A stretch of 64,000 bases of DNA from Candidatus Methanobinarius endosymbioticus. Its GTDB lineage: Archaea > Methanobacteriota > Methanobacteria > Methanobacteriales > Methanobacteriaceae. Under the pieces are notes generated by a model. It was given only the letters and a program-made list of their open reading frames with translations, had not been told where the DNA came from and did not search any database. The position numbers and the translations under genes were made by a program. Where the stretch lies: positions 95,974 through 159,973 of the forward strand of contig NIZT01000025.1 of NCBI GenBank assembly GCA_003315655.1. The letters are read 5' to 3'. Shown piece by piece: positions 50,600-60,625 of this stretch; positions within the stretch are counted from its first letter, which is position 1, and every line of letters starts with the position of its first letter.

Positions 50600-50786
50600 A
50601 TGTCAAAAAATACAAATTCTTATTTAAGAAATGATTTAAGAAAAAGAACTAACGTAAGTGATGTTTTATTTTTCAACAACATCAGTTTTTTAATCTTGCA
50701 TGGTGATACTCTTTGTTTTTGCAGTATTACTTTTCAGTATATTATCTCTAGCTACAAGCCCTAATCCTAGTGTTATTGGACTTTAA
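50600..50786 (+). pseudogene. Tiny membrane protein, disrupted
   Basis: An ATG at 50600 behind GTGAT and a TTTTTATATG promoter element (about 50521) starts MSKNTNSYLRNDLRKRTNVSD, a basic head. After a frameshift near 50670-50710 another frame reads a hydrophobic helix, VILFVFAVLLFSILSLATSP, ending NPSVIGL at 50786. Together they would form a single-span protein of about 60 residues. I do not recognise the family; Sec61-beta-like features were considered but do not match. It is probably a broken gene, but its size makes that uncertain. Confidence 0.4.
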
Positions 50787-51164
50787 TATTAATATTAAAA
50801 GATTTTAATATTAGATATTAATATTGATATTATAATTTTAATAATATATAAATCCAATTATAACTTAAAGATACTACCAAACCCTACGTAGCTAAATGAG
50901 TAGAACCATACAATGCCTTTATTTTAAAAAAAAGAAAAGACAATCCAAAAAATATTTGAAAAAACAGATATTTGAATAAAGGATGCGAAATATCAAATGA
51001 TTTTGGTAATTATAAAAAAATTGTTTAAGACTAATATAAACAATTAAAAAAAAAAAATTGGATTCTTGTAAATATAGGTAAAAAAATAGATAATCAGATT
51101 AAAAAAATAATAAAAAATTATATTAATATTTTAACAATACTAAATTTGAGTAAAAAGATTATAG
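50787..51164. other. Convergent intergenic region
   Basis: About 380 bases between the tiny gene remnant (plus) and cdc6 (minus). A slightly G/C-richer patch at 50875-50915 (CTACCAAACCCTACGTAGC) is not a tRNA and does not code. A-runs at 50925 and 51045 could terminate cdc6 transcripts on the minus strand. Confidence 0.4.
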
Positions 51165-52283
51165 TTACAAAAGACACTTATTCACAGCTTCAGGATCTAA
51201 TCTTAGTATTATTTGTCTTGAATTTCCTCTAACCCCTTTTCCTGTGAATTTTGTATCTATCAATCTTAAAAATTCTAATTTTTCTAAAGCTCTTCCAAAA
51301 GTAGCATGACTAAATCTTGTTTCTTCCATGAATAATTTAGAAAGAGATCCAGAATTTAAAACTTCACTACTGTTAGAAATAATCTTTAATAAAGCTTTTT
51401 CAGATTTACTTAAAGATTTAAGTGTTTCAACTAATTTTAAAGATTTATTATTAGATTTAGCTTCTTCAAGATGTTTATTTTCTATTGTTTTAGATGCATT
51501 AGCTTCACCTATGTTTCCACAAACTCTCATCAAATCTATGCCAGTTCTTAGATCCCCTATATCAATACAATAATCTGTAATCTCTTCTAAGATTTCTTCA
51601 CTAATTACTCCAGGATAAAATCCAACTTTAACTCTGTCACTAAGAATACTTAATATTTCATTTCTTGTATATGGAGGAAATAATATTTCTTGAGGAATAA
51701 AAACAGTATCAACATTTTTATCTAATGCAAAACGAAACTCTAATTCTGAAAGAATAGCAAAAAGTCCTGTTTTAACACCAGGATACTCCTCATAAGCTCT
51801 TAAAACATCATAAAAAACTTTATTAATCATGTTATTTTGAAATAAAAAATCAACATCATCAAAAGCAACCAATAATGCTTTATTTTCATCTGAAAGATGT
51901 TGCATTATTTTTTCATAAACTCTTGATACCGGAATCCCAGTTTCAGGAGGAGCATGGCCAAAGATTTTCTTGTGTATCTGAGCAAATATACTAAAACGTG
52001 TAGTATGCAATTGACAATTAACATAACAACAAAGTATTTTATTAGAGGTTTTTTCAACCATCTCAAATATTTTTTTTATGGCAGTAGTTTTGCCAGTAGC
52101 ACAAGATCCCAATACAACAGTATTAACTGGTCTACCATTATTTAAAGCTGGACGAATATTCATTGCCATTCCTTCCATTTGTGAATCCCGAAAATTATAA
52201 TTTTCAGGCATATAATCTGGATTAAATGCGTTAATATCTTGAAATATAGTCTCATCATGAAGTAAAATATCTTCAATTCCCAT
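51165..52283 (-). CDS. cdc6: Orc1/Cdc6 replication initiator
   Basis: A 372-residue archaeal Orc1/Cdc6 AAA+ protein that binds replication origins and helps load MCM. Walker A is GSCATGKTT at 59-67 (Cys in place of the common Pro/Gly), Walker B is LLVAFDDVDF near 141-150, sensor regions follow, and a C-terminal winged helix (about 280-372) contains SKSEKALLKII and FTGKGVRGNSRQIIL. It starts directly 27 bases from a TATA box centre with no ribosome binding site, so the mRNA is probably leaderless. I find no ORB-like repeats beside it, so this may be the copy that is not linked to the origin. The frame is intact. Confidence 0.92.
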   Translation of the reverse strand: MGIEDILLHDETIFQDINAFNPDYMPENYNFRDSQMEGMAMNIRPALNNGRPVNTVVLGSCATGKTTAIKKIFEMVEKTSNKILCCYVNCQLHTTRFSIFAQIHKKIFGHAPPETGIPVSRVYEKIMQHLSDENKALLVAFDDVDFLFQNNMINKVFYDVLRAYEEYPGVKTGLFAILSELEFRFALDKNVDTVFIPQEILFPPYTRNEILSILSDRVKVGFYPGVISEEILEEITDYCIDIGDLRTGIDLMRVCGNIGEANASKTIENKHLEEAKSNNKSLKLVETLKSLSKSEKALLKIISNSSEVLNSGSLSKLFMEETRFSHATFGRALEKLEFLRLIDTKFTGKGVRGNSRQIILRLDPEAVNKCLL

Positions 52284-52303
52284 GTGAATAATGTTTGTCT
52301 CAA

Positions 52304-52317
52304 CTTATATAAAAAAG
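52304..52317 (-). promoter_or_regulatory. TATA box of a leaderless cdc6 transcript
   Basis: CTTTTTTATATAAG on the minus strand is centred about 27 bases before the cdc6 ATG, so transcription should begin at or next to the start codon. Confidence 0.55.
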
Positions 52318-52454
52318 TATATTCTTTATATCTCATTAATTATTCTCATATTTATTAAATTATATAATGTTGTTTAGTAAATAATATTTAATTATAAACT
52401 TTGTATCATCATAATCAGTAAAAAAACTATCAAGAAATTTTAAAATATTATAAA

Positions 52455-53228
52455 TTACTGTTTACTTAAATTAATAATTTCAATATTTTTATTCTCTTTT
52501 ACCCAATCGATTAATTTTTCAGCATATTGTAATTTCTTTTGTTTTGTTTCATCAGCTAAAGCAGCTTCATCTTTAATGTCCGGTCTAGAATATTTGCTAA
52601 CAATTTTTCCAAAATCCATTCCTGCTAAAACAATTTTTTTGGCGTTTAAAGCTACAGCTAAAAACACAGCTCTATCACCATCAGTAAACCCACCGAAATT
52701 ATAAAGATTTGAAAAAGGCTTTGATTGAGTAGTGCCCAAAACTTTGTGAATTTTCTCAGTATATTTAAGTATTTGATCAAAATTATTTCCATGTGCATGA
52801 AGAACAAAAAATGATCTTAAGTCATTAGCTAACATTAAATCTTCTATTTTACCGTCTAAATCTGTTACAATAATATCAGGAACTATTTTTTCTTCTAAAA
52901 GACCAGTAGTTGCCCCATCAGCAGCAATTATAATGTAATCTTCAGGATCTTCTATATTACATCGAGATTTAATATAATTAATATCCTTTTTTAATGAAGG
53001 TCCTGCACCAAAAACCATGAAACTTTTAATAGTAGATTTATCTCTTTTAAAATTATGGATAGCTGCATTTTCATGATGTAAATTATTTACTAAATCTTCG
53101 ATATCAATGGATCCATAATTACCTAATAATTTATTCAGAACAGAAGCTGTTCTTTCATCATCTTCTCTTGAAAATCCAAAATCTTTTAATATTTCTTCAT
53201 ACCATTTATCCCATTCTTCAAAATTCAT
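52455..53228 (-). CDS. mptE: 6-hydroxymethylpterin diphosphokinase MptE
   Basis: A 257-residue protein of the DUF115 family, the archaeal 6-hydroxymethyl-7,8-dihydropterin pyrophosphokinase of methanopterin synthesis, first assigned in Methanocaldococcus. Visible marks: MVFGAGPSLKKDI, IIAADGATTGLLEEKIVPDIIVTDLDG, LHAHGNNF, GTTQSKPFSNLYNFGGFTDGDRA and VLAGMDFGK. The N-terminal 60 residues are helical. The product feeds the C1 carrier tetrahydromethanopterin. The ATG at 53228 has no ribosome binding site, and AT-rich TATA-like sequence lies 20-30 bases upstream, so it may be leaderless like cdc6. The frame is intact. Confidence 0.9.
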   Translation of the reverse strand: MNFEEWDKWYEEILKDFGFSREDDERTASVLNKLLGNYGSIDIEDLVNNLHHENAAIHNFKRDKSTIKSFMVFGAGPSLKKDINYIKSRCNIEDPEDYIIIAADGATTGLLEEKIVPDIIVTDLDGKIEDLMLANDLRSFFVLHAHGNNFDQILKYTEKIHKVLGTTQSKPFSNLYNFGGFTDGDRAVFLAVALNAKKIVLAGMDFGKIVSKYSRPDIKDEAALADETKQKKLQYAEKLIDWVKENKNIEIINLSKQ

Positions 53229-53608
53229 TAATAAATGATTATATATATAATATTAAATAAACCTTTTGGAGCGTTCATTCAAATATTTTCTATAAATAGT
53301 TCAATGTTTTATTATAAATAAAAAAACTATAAAAAATTTAAAATTTTTAATATAATATGTAAAAATCCCTATAATAATAAAAATAATAAAATTAAGCAGT
53401 TGTAGAATTATAATTTTAAATTGTATATATATTTAGATATAATTAAAATTTATATGAAACAAGAATACTTATAATACAAAAAATACGGCAATAGAAAAAC
53501 TTTTTATATATATTAAATAAAATTTGTAACATAGTCTAAAAGAGATATAATTATAGGCTAAAAAATCAAATAATATTAAAATAATTTTTAAATTGGAGGA
53601 TTAAATAA
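53229..53608. other. Divergent intergenic region
   Basis: About 380 bases between mptE (minus) and the aminotransferase gene (plus). It contains the aminotransferase promoter (53491-53519) and the mptE promoter near its left edge. No gene is seen. Confidence 0.5.
53491..53519 (+). promoter_or_regulatory. BRE/TATA promoter of the aminotransferase gene
   Basis: TAGAAAAAC followed by TTTTTATATATATTAAAT is a strong archaeal promoter. Start of transcription is expected near 53535, leaving a leader of about 75 bases with GGAGGA at 53595-53600. Confidence 0.6.
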
Positions 53609-54751
53609 ATGGACGATACTTTGTTAATGCTTCCTGGTCCAACAACTGTAGACCCAAGAGTTTTAAAGGCTATGTCTGATAATATTGTTAACCATAGAAG
53701 TGCGATCTTTGGAGAAATCTTTACTGAAACTACTGAATTACTGTCTGAAGTCTTTAAGACAGAAAACCAATCATATTTACTTACTGGTTCAGGCACTGCA
53801 GCTATGGAAGCAGCTGTAGCTAATAGTGTGAAACCTGGTGAAAAGATATTGAACATTGTAGGAGGTAAATTTGGACAAAGATTCATACAAATAGCTGATT
53901 CATTTGGAATAGATGCTCAAGAATTAGCTGTTGAGTGGGGAACTGCTGTAACACCACAACAAGTGGAAGAAGCACTCAAAAATGATGAAGATATTAAAGC
54001 AGTTACTATAGTCCATAATGAAACTTCAACTGGTGTAGCTGCACCTATAAAAGAAATTGGCAAAGTAATGAAAAATTATGATGCTTTATACATAGTAGAT
54101 ACAGTATCTTCTTTAGGTGGAGATAAAGTAGATGTAGACAAATATGGAATAGATATATGTGTAACTGGTTCTCAAAAATGTTTAGCAGCACCACCGGGTT
54201 TATCAGCAATAACTCTAAATGATGATGCTTGGAAAGTAATAGATAATATAGATTCTAAAACTTATTATTTAGATATGAAAAAATACTGTAAAAGTGGAGC
54301 AGGAACTCCTCCAGAAACTCCTTATACTCCTTCAGTTTCATTGATTTATGCTTTATTTGAAGCATTGAAAATTATTAAAGAAGAAGGTTTAGATAATAGA
54401 ATAGCTAGACATGAAACAGCGGCAGAAGCTACAAGAAATGCTGTTAAAGCTCTTAATCTTGAAATTTTCCCAGACGAAAGTGTTTCATCTGCAACAGTAA
54501 CTGCAATTAAAATGCCAGAAGGTGTAACTGATTCAGACATTAGAGGAATCATGAGAAATAAATATAAAGTGGAATTAGCTGGTGGACAAGATCATCTAAA
54601 AGGCAATATATTTAGAATAGGGCATATGGGCAATGTATCATATAAAGAATTAGCAATTACTTTTTCGGCCCTAGGAATGACTTTAAAAGGTCTTGATTTT
54701 GATATCGATATGGGTGCAGGAGTATCTGCAGTTAATGAATCATTTTTATGA
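53609..54751 (+). CDS. Class V aminotransferase (serine/alanine-glyoxylate type)
   Basis: A 380-residue PLP enzyme. LLMLPGPTTVDPRVL is the family's start, TGSGTAAMEAA binds the PLP phosphate, VDTVSSLGGDKVDVD contains the pyridine-binding Asp, and GSQKCLAAPPG carries the PLP lysine (Lys190). GTPPETPYTPSVSLIYAL and the C-terminal RIGHMGN are typical. Archaeal members act as serine-pyruvate or alanine-glyoxylate aminotransferases, and in methanogens such a broad-specificity enzyme may serve serine synthesis. It has a clear promoter and a GGAGGA site, suggesting good expression. Codon use is richer in G/C than neighbouring genes. The frame is intact. Confidence 0.88.
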   Translation: MDDTLLMLPGPTTVDPRVLKAMSDNIVNHRSAIFGEIFTETTELLSEVFKTENQSYLLTGSGTAAMEAAVANSVKPGEKILNIVGGKFGQRFIQIADSFGIDAQELAVEWGTAVTPQQVEEALKNDEDIKAVTIVHNETSTGVAAPIKEIGKVMKNYDALYIVDTVSSLGGDKVDVDKYGIDICVTGSQKCLAAPPGLSAITLNDDAWKVIDNIDSKTYYLDMKKYCKSGAGTPPETPYTPSVSLIYALFEALKIIKEEGLDNRIARHETAAEATRNAVKALNLEIFPDESVSSATVTAIKMPEGVTDSDIRGIMRNKYKVELAGGQDHLKGNIFRIGHMGNVSYKELAITFSALGMTLKGLDFDIDMGAGVSAVNESFL

Positions 54752-54983
54752 TTCATTTTTATTCCATTTTCCTTATTAATTCTCTTTTTCTCATTATTAT
54801 TTTTTTATATTATATACTATAAAATATTATTCAATATTAGAAGTAATTTATTCATGTTTTTGTATTATTTTATAATTTAAATTATAATTTATATCATAAT
54901 TGTTTTATAATTTGTTTATAGGTTGTTTATAAATTAAATTAATCATTATTTAATCGTTAGCCATTATTTAATTTATTGAATAA

Positions 54984-55273
54984 TTAATATTTCATGGTTA
55001 ATTTAAAAAGAATTCCAAATGCAATCAATTCAATCCTTGATTCAAATAATATTATAGGAAATCTACCATTAGCAACATTGAAACTAATTAATAATGTTAA
55101 AACATTTTTTATTACAAAAATACTGATAAAAATTAAAAGTCCTAATGTAAGATCGATTTTAATTTCATTATAGTTATTATAATAGATATAAGCTAAAATT
55201 AACAAAATTAATATATTTGTAACTATGACAATGATCGAAACTATTTTTATATAAGCAAATTAAAGTCTAACAT
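54984..55273 (-). pseudogene. Small three-helix membrane protein, frameshifted
   Basis: A 73-codon frame and 18 codons upstream of it code three hydrophobic segments (IVSIIVIVTNILILLILAYI, LTLGLLIFISIFVIKNVLTL, then FPIILFE...LIAFGILFKL). The ATG at 55273 with GAGGT upstream starts MLDF, but a one-base shift near 55260 is needed to enter the long frame. It lies downstream of a winged-helix regulator gene on the same strand; such pairs of small membrane protein and ArsR-like regulator are common in methanogens. No function is assigned. Confidence 0.5.
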
Positions 55274-55442
55274 ATTTTACCTCATTATTAAAACTATTAA
55301 TTAATCCATATATTAATAAATATTATTATTTTAATAGAAATTTCACTTATTTAGAGCGTTTAAATAAATTAAAATTATATTCATTTATTTTATTCTTTTG
55401 TTTTACTATTTAATATCTAATTGGTCCCATATAGATTAAAAT

Positions 55443-55663
55443 TCAACATTCATCTTCAATTTTTTTCGATAAAAGATACATTTTTCCATACTCATTTTCA
55501 CTAGATTCAAATATCCCCATTTTTTTAAATGATTCAGATGATGAGTAACTGTTCTATAATTTAAATTTAAAAGATTGCTTAGTTGATTAGCATTATACGG
55601 TCTTTCATGTAATGTTTTAATTATTTTAACACGGTTTGTTCCTCCTCTAGTGCCAACAACCAT
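55443..55663 (-). pseudogene. ArsR-like winged-helix regulator, frameshifted
   Basis: MVVGTRGGTNRVKIIKTLHERPYNANQLSNLLNLNYRTVTHHLNHLKK is the N-terminal DNA-binding part of a well-known archaeal winged-helix family. At the A run near 55530 the frame shifts: the open frame goes on with unrelated residues, while the next frame reads GIFESSENEYGKMYLLSKKIEDEC to a TGA at 55443, exactly the family's wing and end. The usual extra N-terminal helix (KALLW) is present upstream of the ATG but lacks a start codon. Either the protein is dead or the A run is a sequencing error. Confidence 0.65.
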
Positions 55664-55949
55664 CCAAAGTAAAGCTTTAATAATAAATCACTACAAATAG
55701 TATAAAATAGTATAATTTTAAATATATCTCATTAAAATAATATTTATCATTAGAGAACATATATTTATAACAAATATACTAATTTATATTTTTAATTAAA
55801 TTTACATTTTCTAAACTAGTTCTAATAATTTTAAAAAATTATATTTAATTATTAATAGATTAAATCTAATTATTATTTGTATGATTTTTTGTAGAATATA
55901 ATTTTATAAAAAATAAAAATATTAAGAATATGAGCTTCTATTATTTTTA
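55664..55949. other. AT-rich intergenic spacer
   Basis: About 285 bases between the ABC ATPase gene and the regulator gene. No gene or hairpin is seen. Confidence 0.4.
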
Positions 55950-56656
55950 TTAATTATCTATTATTTTTCCAACAACAACCTTTATAATTTTATTTGCCAT
56001 ATTAACAACATAAAATTCATGTGTTACTATTATAAGAGTTATATCTCTTTTTTTATAAATATTTTTTAGCATATTTAAGATCAAATCTCCAGTTTTAGAA
56101 TCCAAAGAACCTGTAGGTTCATCAACTAAAATAATCGACGGATGATTTACTAAAGCTCTAGCAATAACTACTCTTTGTCTTTCACCACCAGATAATTTTG
56201 TGGGTATTTGATTTATTTTATCACCTAAAACAACAGAATTTAACATGTTCAAAGCTCTTTTATCAATTTCATCATTGCTTAATCCAGTTCCAATTAAAGG
56301 AATTTGAACATTTTCAAGAACTGTTAGATTAGGAATTAAATTATACAATTGAAATATAAATCCAATTTTTTCAAAGCGAAAATTATTCAAATTCTTCTCA
56401 TTATTTAAATTAATTCCGAAACTGTAATTTTTCCAGAATTTGGTTTATCTATAGCACCTATAATATTCAAAAGAGTTGATTTTCCAGATCCTGAAGGGCC
56501 CATAATAGAAATAAAATCATTTTCTTTTATTTCGAGATTGATTCCATTCAATGCTTTTATATTTTTATTATCATATGTTTTTACTACATTATCCAATATT
56601 ATCGCTTTAGAACTAACATAATCATCAGATTTTTCAGATTTTTCAATTTTATTCAT
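55950..56656 (-). pseudogene. MacB/LolD-type ABC transporter ATPase, frameshifted
   Basis: Two frames together give a full ABC ATPase of the MacB/LolD export group: IILDNVVKTYD start, Walker A GPSGSGKST, Q-loop IGFIFQLYNLIP, signature LSGGERQRV, Walker B IILVDEPTGSLDS and H-loop VTHE. The break near 56405 lies between Walker A and the Q-loop and also includes a stop. AAGGTG lies upstream of the ATG at 56656. The permease gene just upstream is also broken. This kind of transporter exports peptides, lipids or antibiotics. One lesion leaves the question of sequencing error open, but the broken permease supports real loss. Confidence 0.85.
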
Positions 56657-56826
56657 ATAAATACACCTTGTAATTTGTCATATATAAAAATTCTCATATA
56701 GTAGAATATATTTAATTATCTAATTATCTTAATTTAGCTAATTTAGCTTAATTTAGTTAATTTATTTTAATTAGTTTAATTAGTTTTAATTTATCTTATT
56801 TTATACATATAATCTGTTAAATATAT

Positions 56827-57959
56827 TTATTCATATTTTAAAGCTTCTGTTAGAGATAATTTACTTGCTCTATAAGCTGGATATAATCCACCAATTAAAC
56901 CTACAGATAAAACAATGATAAATGTTCTAATACAAATATCCAAATTATATGCAGGAGTTAAAACATCAGTGTTTAAAAACATTAAACCGAATTCTACTGC
57001 TAAAACTCGGAAAATTGTGCCAACAATACCAGATATAAACATTAAAACTAATGTTTCACCTAAAATCATTATTAATATTTTTTTTATTTGTCCATCCAAC
57101 ATCTTTGAAAACACCAATTTCACGAGTTCTTTTATAAACAGACATTATCATAGTGTTTACGACACCCAAACTTCCAATTATAATTGCAAGAAGAGATATA
57201 ACTATAGAAGCCATGTCTATTGTTTCAATAACATGATCAACTATTGCAGACTATTCTTCAGCTGTTGTAGTGTCTAATTTATTAGCATGTATAGTTTTAA
57301 TATTATCACTTAATGTAGTGACATTTACATTTTTATCAGTCTTGACGATTATTTCACTAATTTGATTCTCACTATCACTTAAATTTTGTAGATTATTTAA
57401 GGATGTAAAGGTTAAATTATCCTGCAGCATAATTCCAGTTTCATAAATTCCAGTAACAATAAATTTTTTCTTAAAATATCTATATTATCCCAAGTGTCTT
57501 ATTTTGATTTTTTACAGTATTAGTACCGATAATTACCTCATTTTTATCTTCATTAAAAATATTTCCTTGAATATTTTCAACACCAGCTAAATTTAAATCA
57601 TTTTCATCTATACCTTTAACAGCTAATAAATCAATCCCATGATCCATTGCTTGACCAACTGTACCAGAGCTAGTTGTTCCACCAGCACCCCAATTTATTG
57701 TTAAAATACCAGTAGCATCTTTAACTCCGGTTATATTTTCAATACTTTTTTATATTATCCATATCAATAAGTCCATAAGAACCATATTTAGTGATTGAAA
57801 TTTCACCAACACCTACATTTAATGTATTTTGTGTTGATTCTTGTAATCCTGCAGTAATAAGGCCTAAAGATATAATTGCAGATATTCCAATTATTCCTAG
57901 TAAACTTCTAGTTATTTTCTAAATGGATTTTTCAATATTAACTTAAGATATTTATTCAT
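56827..57959 (-). pseudogene. MacB/FtsX-type ABC permease, disrupted
   Basis: Starts MNKYLKLILKNPF at ATG 57959 behind GGAGAA, continues after a shift near 57920 with LLGIIGISAIISLGLITAGLQES and a periplasmic MacB-PCD-like domain (VGVGEISITKYGSYG, GVKDATG, IDLLAVKGID, FNEDKNEVIIGTN), and ends with an FtsX core of three helices, of which the last reads LSVGLIGGLYPAYRASKLSLTEALKYE. Lesions lie near 57920, 57750, 57490-57430, 57250 and 57120. It is the membrane partner of the ATPase gene downstream. All the typical parts are there, so inactivation is recent. Confidence 0.85.
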
Positions 57960-58325
57960 AACTATTCTCCATTATAAATTATTTTTAAAGATTTAAAATT
58001 ATCTAAATACATTTAAAAATATTTTAGACCAATATAAACTTTATAAAATGTATTTATAATAGTTATTTCAAAATTAAACAAAGATTAATAATAGATTAAT
58101 GATTAATTAATTACAAATTAATTAATAATGATATACAAACTCTACAAATTTAAAATTAAATAATATAATTTAATAAATAAATTAAATTCTAAAAAATAAA
58201 AAAATAAAAAATATTTAAAAGTTTGATTAATAATTAAAAATTAAAAATAAAATATAAAATATATAAAAAAATATTATTTAAAAATAAAATAAATTATATT
58301 GTATTATATTATACTATTTAAAGAT
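57960..58325. other. AT-rich intergenic spacer
   Basis: About 365 bases of nearly pure A/T upstream of the permease and downstream of the acetolactate synthase-like gene. No gene is seen. Confidence 0.4.
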
Positions 58326-59990
58326 TTATTGAACAGGAATATCTTCTTCATCTATTAAAACTTCAAGTAAATATGGTTTATCTAATTTTAGATTTTTTAT
58401 AGCTAATTCTAATCCTTCTTTTGAACTTACAGTCTCGCCCTCAATACCATAAGAATTAGCTAATTTTATAAAATCAGGATTCTCTAAATCAACTTCATAT
58501 CTCAAATCATCAGCCAATAATTCTTCCCACTGACGAATTATCCCTAATTGGGAGTTATTTAAAACAATAATCAATATTGAAAGATTATTAGATGCGATAG
58601 TAGCTAATTCCTGGACATTCATTTGAAATCCACCATCTCCATTTATAAGAACTATTTTTTCATCATTTTTTTGAACATTTTTAGCTATTGAAGCACCGCA
58701 TGCTGCAGGTAGCCCATAACCCATAGGAGCCATAGATCCAGAATAAATTAATTTTTCATTAGAATAAATTTCAGAGAGTAAATTCACCCAAGTAGTATGA
58801 GATCCTGCATCATTAACAATTATATTTTCTTTAAAAGATTCTAAGATTATTTTAATAGCTACTTGAGGTTTTATAGGAATATTTTCACTATCTAAATCTT
58901 CAATAACATAATTTTGATTTAATTTATAGATTTCATCTAACCAAGAATCATATATAGAATCGGTAATTTTATTTAAAGAATTTAATTCTTTTAAAACAAC
59001 ACTAACATCACCATGAATAGTTAAATCACCACAAAGAGCTTTTTTATCAATATTAACAGTGATAATTTTAGCTTTATTTTTAGATTTATTCCTTTTAAAA
59101 TCGAATAATTCAGTTTTATTTACTGATAAATCCCCATCAGTAGCTATTGTTCTTTCAGATAATCGAGACCCTAAAACAATTATCAAATCTGCATTATTAA
59201 AAGCATAATTTGCCATTTTAGTTCCTCTTATTCCAACTAAACCTAAATCCATATTAGAATCTTTGAGTATTGATTTAGTATGGTATGTGTGAACCATGGG
59301 AATATTATTAATTTCAACAAATTTTTTAAGAACATCAATAGCTTTTCCCCAAAAAACTCCTGCTCCAACTAAAATTAAAGGTTTTTTAGCATTTTTTATC
59401 TCACTTATAACAGAATTTAATTGATTATATTCAAAATTAGGAGAATAAATTTTTTCAAGGTTCAAATTATTGATAAAGCTTTGAATATTTTCATCTAAAA
59501 GAACATTTTTTGGAAGGTTAATATGAATAGGTCCTTTAGGTTCATTTTGTATTGTTTCAACAGCTTCTTTAACATTCATAATAGCTGATTCTCTATCAGA
59601 TGGATAGAAGCTTTTAAAAGTGATCGATTGAAAAACAGATTTAATATCAATGTCCTGAAAATTATCTTTAGAATTTGAATCTTCAGATATAGAATTATCT
59701 CCAGTAAAAACAAGCATTGGGACAGAATCTTTGAAAGCAGTAGCTAAGCCCATGGTTAAATTTAAAGCTCCTGGACCTGCAGTAGAAACACAAACTCCAA
59801 AATCACCAGAAGTTCTTGCATATCCATCAGCTGCATGAATAGCTCCTTGTTCATGTCTCATCAAAATATGTTTAATGTCTGAATCTTTTAAAACTGAATA
59901 AAAAGGAATTATCTGCTCCCCAGGATGACCAAATATATGTTTAACATTTGATTCCTCCAAAATTTTAACTATAGCTTCAGCCACATCCAT
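58326..59990 (-). CDS. Acetolactate synthase large subunit-like ThDP enzyme
   Basis: A 554-residue ThDP- and FAD-family enzyme. The catalytic Glu is in LMRHEQGAIHAADGYAR, the central domain contains KKPLILVGAGVFWGKA, and the cofactor motif is GDGGFQMNVQELATIASNN with IIVLNNSQLGIIRQWEELL after it, the last matching acetolactate synthase catalytic subunits. It would condense pyruvate units in branched-chain amino acid synthesis. No regulatory subunit gene (ilvN) is adjacent, so it could be a paralogue with a different acceptor. The ATG at 59990 follows AAGGTGA. It needs ThDP although thiC is broken in this window. The frame is intact. Confidence 0.85.
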   Translation of the reverse strand: MDVAEAIVKILEESNVKHIFGHPGEQIIPFYSVLKDSDIKHILMRHEQGAIHAADGYARTSGDFGVCVSTAGPGALNLTMGLATAFKDSVPMLVFTGDNSISEDSNSKDNFQDIDIKSVFQSITFKSFYPSDRESAIMNVKEAVETIQNEPKGPIHINLPKNVLLDENIQSFINNLNLEKIYSPNFEYNQLNSVISEIKNAKKPLILVGAGVFWGKAIDVLKKFVEINNIPMVHTYHTKSILKDSNMDLGLVGIRGTKMANYAFNNADLIIVLGSRLSERTIATDGDLSVNKTELFDFKRNKSKNKAKIITVNIDKKALCGDLTIHGDVSVVLKELNSLNKITDSIYDSWLDEIYKLNQNYVIEDLDSENIPIKPQVAIKIILESFKENIIVNDAGSHTTWVNLLSEIYSNEKLIYSGSMAPMGYGLPAACGASIAKNVQKNDEKIVLINGDGGFQMNVQELATIASNNLSILIIVLNNSQLGIIRQWEELLADDLRYEVDLENPDFIKLANSYGIEGETVSSKEGLELAIKNLKLDKPYLLEVLIDEEDIPVQ

Positions 59991-60169
59991 TATATTCACC
60001 TTATCAATAAAATAAACTTAATGACAATTTAATCAATGATTAAACAATTATATAATAAAAATAATAGAAATATACTATAATATATGTTATATACTATAAT
60101 ATAACCTAATACGTAACATAATATGTAATAATTAATAAATAATATATGAAAATTAAATAAAACAAAAAA

Positions 60170-60625
60170 TTATTCTTCTTCTTGATAACTACCTGAATAT
60201 TCACCAGAACCATCAACTTCAAAAACAACACCCTGAGCTATTCTATCTCCTTTTTTGATTTTATAGTCAAATTCTCCATGATTATAAATCATAAACATTA
60301 AAGTACCATAAAAACCAGGATCTCCAACAGCTGTTTGAACTGAAACAAAAGATCTAAGAAGAGTTGATCTTGGAAGATAAAGCATAGTATGACTTTTAGG
60401 TATCTTTATTTTCCTATCGATAGTAGCCAAATAAGCTGTATGTGGTTTAAGGGTATATATTGGTCCTTCAATCTTTTCAATATCAGGTAAATTTTTTTCA
60501 TTATCAAGTAATGATCCTTCTGATTTTTGAACAAATATTTCATCAAGTGGAAGATCAATTCCAGAAGGTTCCACTAAATCTTTAAAATCTGGAAATAAAT
60601 GAATAAGTTTTTTTTCTCCAAGCAT
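60170..60625 (-). CDS. dUTPase/dCTP deaminase-family protein
   Basis: A 151-residue trimeric nucleotide-hydrolase-family protein. EPSGIDLPLDEIF is motif 1, LPRSTLLRSFV carries the P-R-S-x2-R signature, TAVGDPGFYGTLMFMIYNHG is the uracil/cytosine pocket, and KKGDRIAQGVVFEV follows. Archaeal members hydrolyse dUTP or deaminate dCTP, or both. The ATG at 60625 gives MLGEKKLIHLF; the in-frame GTG at 60634 overlaps the GGTG site. The short size and the position of the motifs slightly favour a dUTPase. The frame is intact. Confidence 0.83.
   Translation of the reverse strand: MLGEKKLIHLFPDFKDLVEPSGIDLPLDEIFVQKSEGSLLDNEKNLPDIEKIEGPIYTLKPHTAYLATIDRKIKIPKSHTMLYLPRSTLLRSFVSVQTAVGDPGFYGTLMFMIYNHGEFDYKIKKGDRIAQGVVFEVDGSGEYSGSYQEEE

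Noticed and set aside
50600..50786. Sec61-beta/SecG gene
   Set aside because: Size and single helix fit, but the basic head and the region before the helix do not match the conserved archaeal Sec61-beta sequence.
52284..52454. Replication origin next to cdc6
   Set aside because: No ORB-like repeats or unusual A/T duplex elements beyond background were found on either side of the gene.
55950..56656. Programmed frameshifting or phase variation explaining all broken genes
   Set aside because: Many lesions are not in slippery runs, several genes carry more than three lesions, and active-site residues are also lost. Slippage remains possible only for single A-run cases such as the winged-helix gene.
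58326..59990. Definite assignment as IlvB
   Set aside because: There is no adjacent ilvN or ilvC, so a paralogue with another acceptor cannot be excluded; I kept the family-level name.
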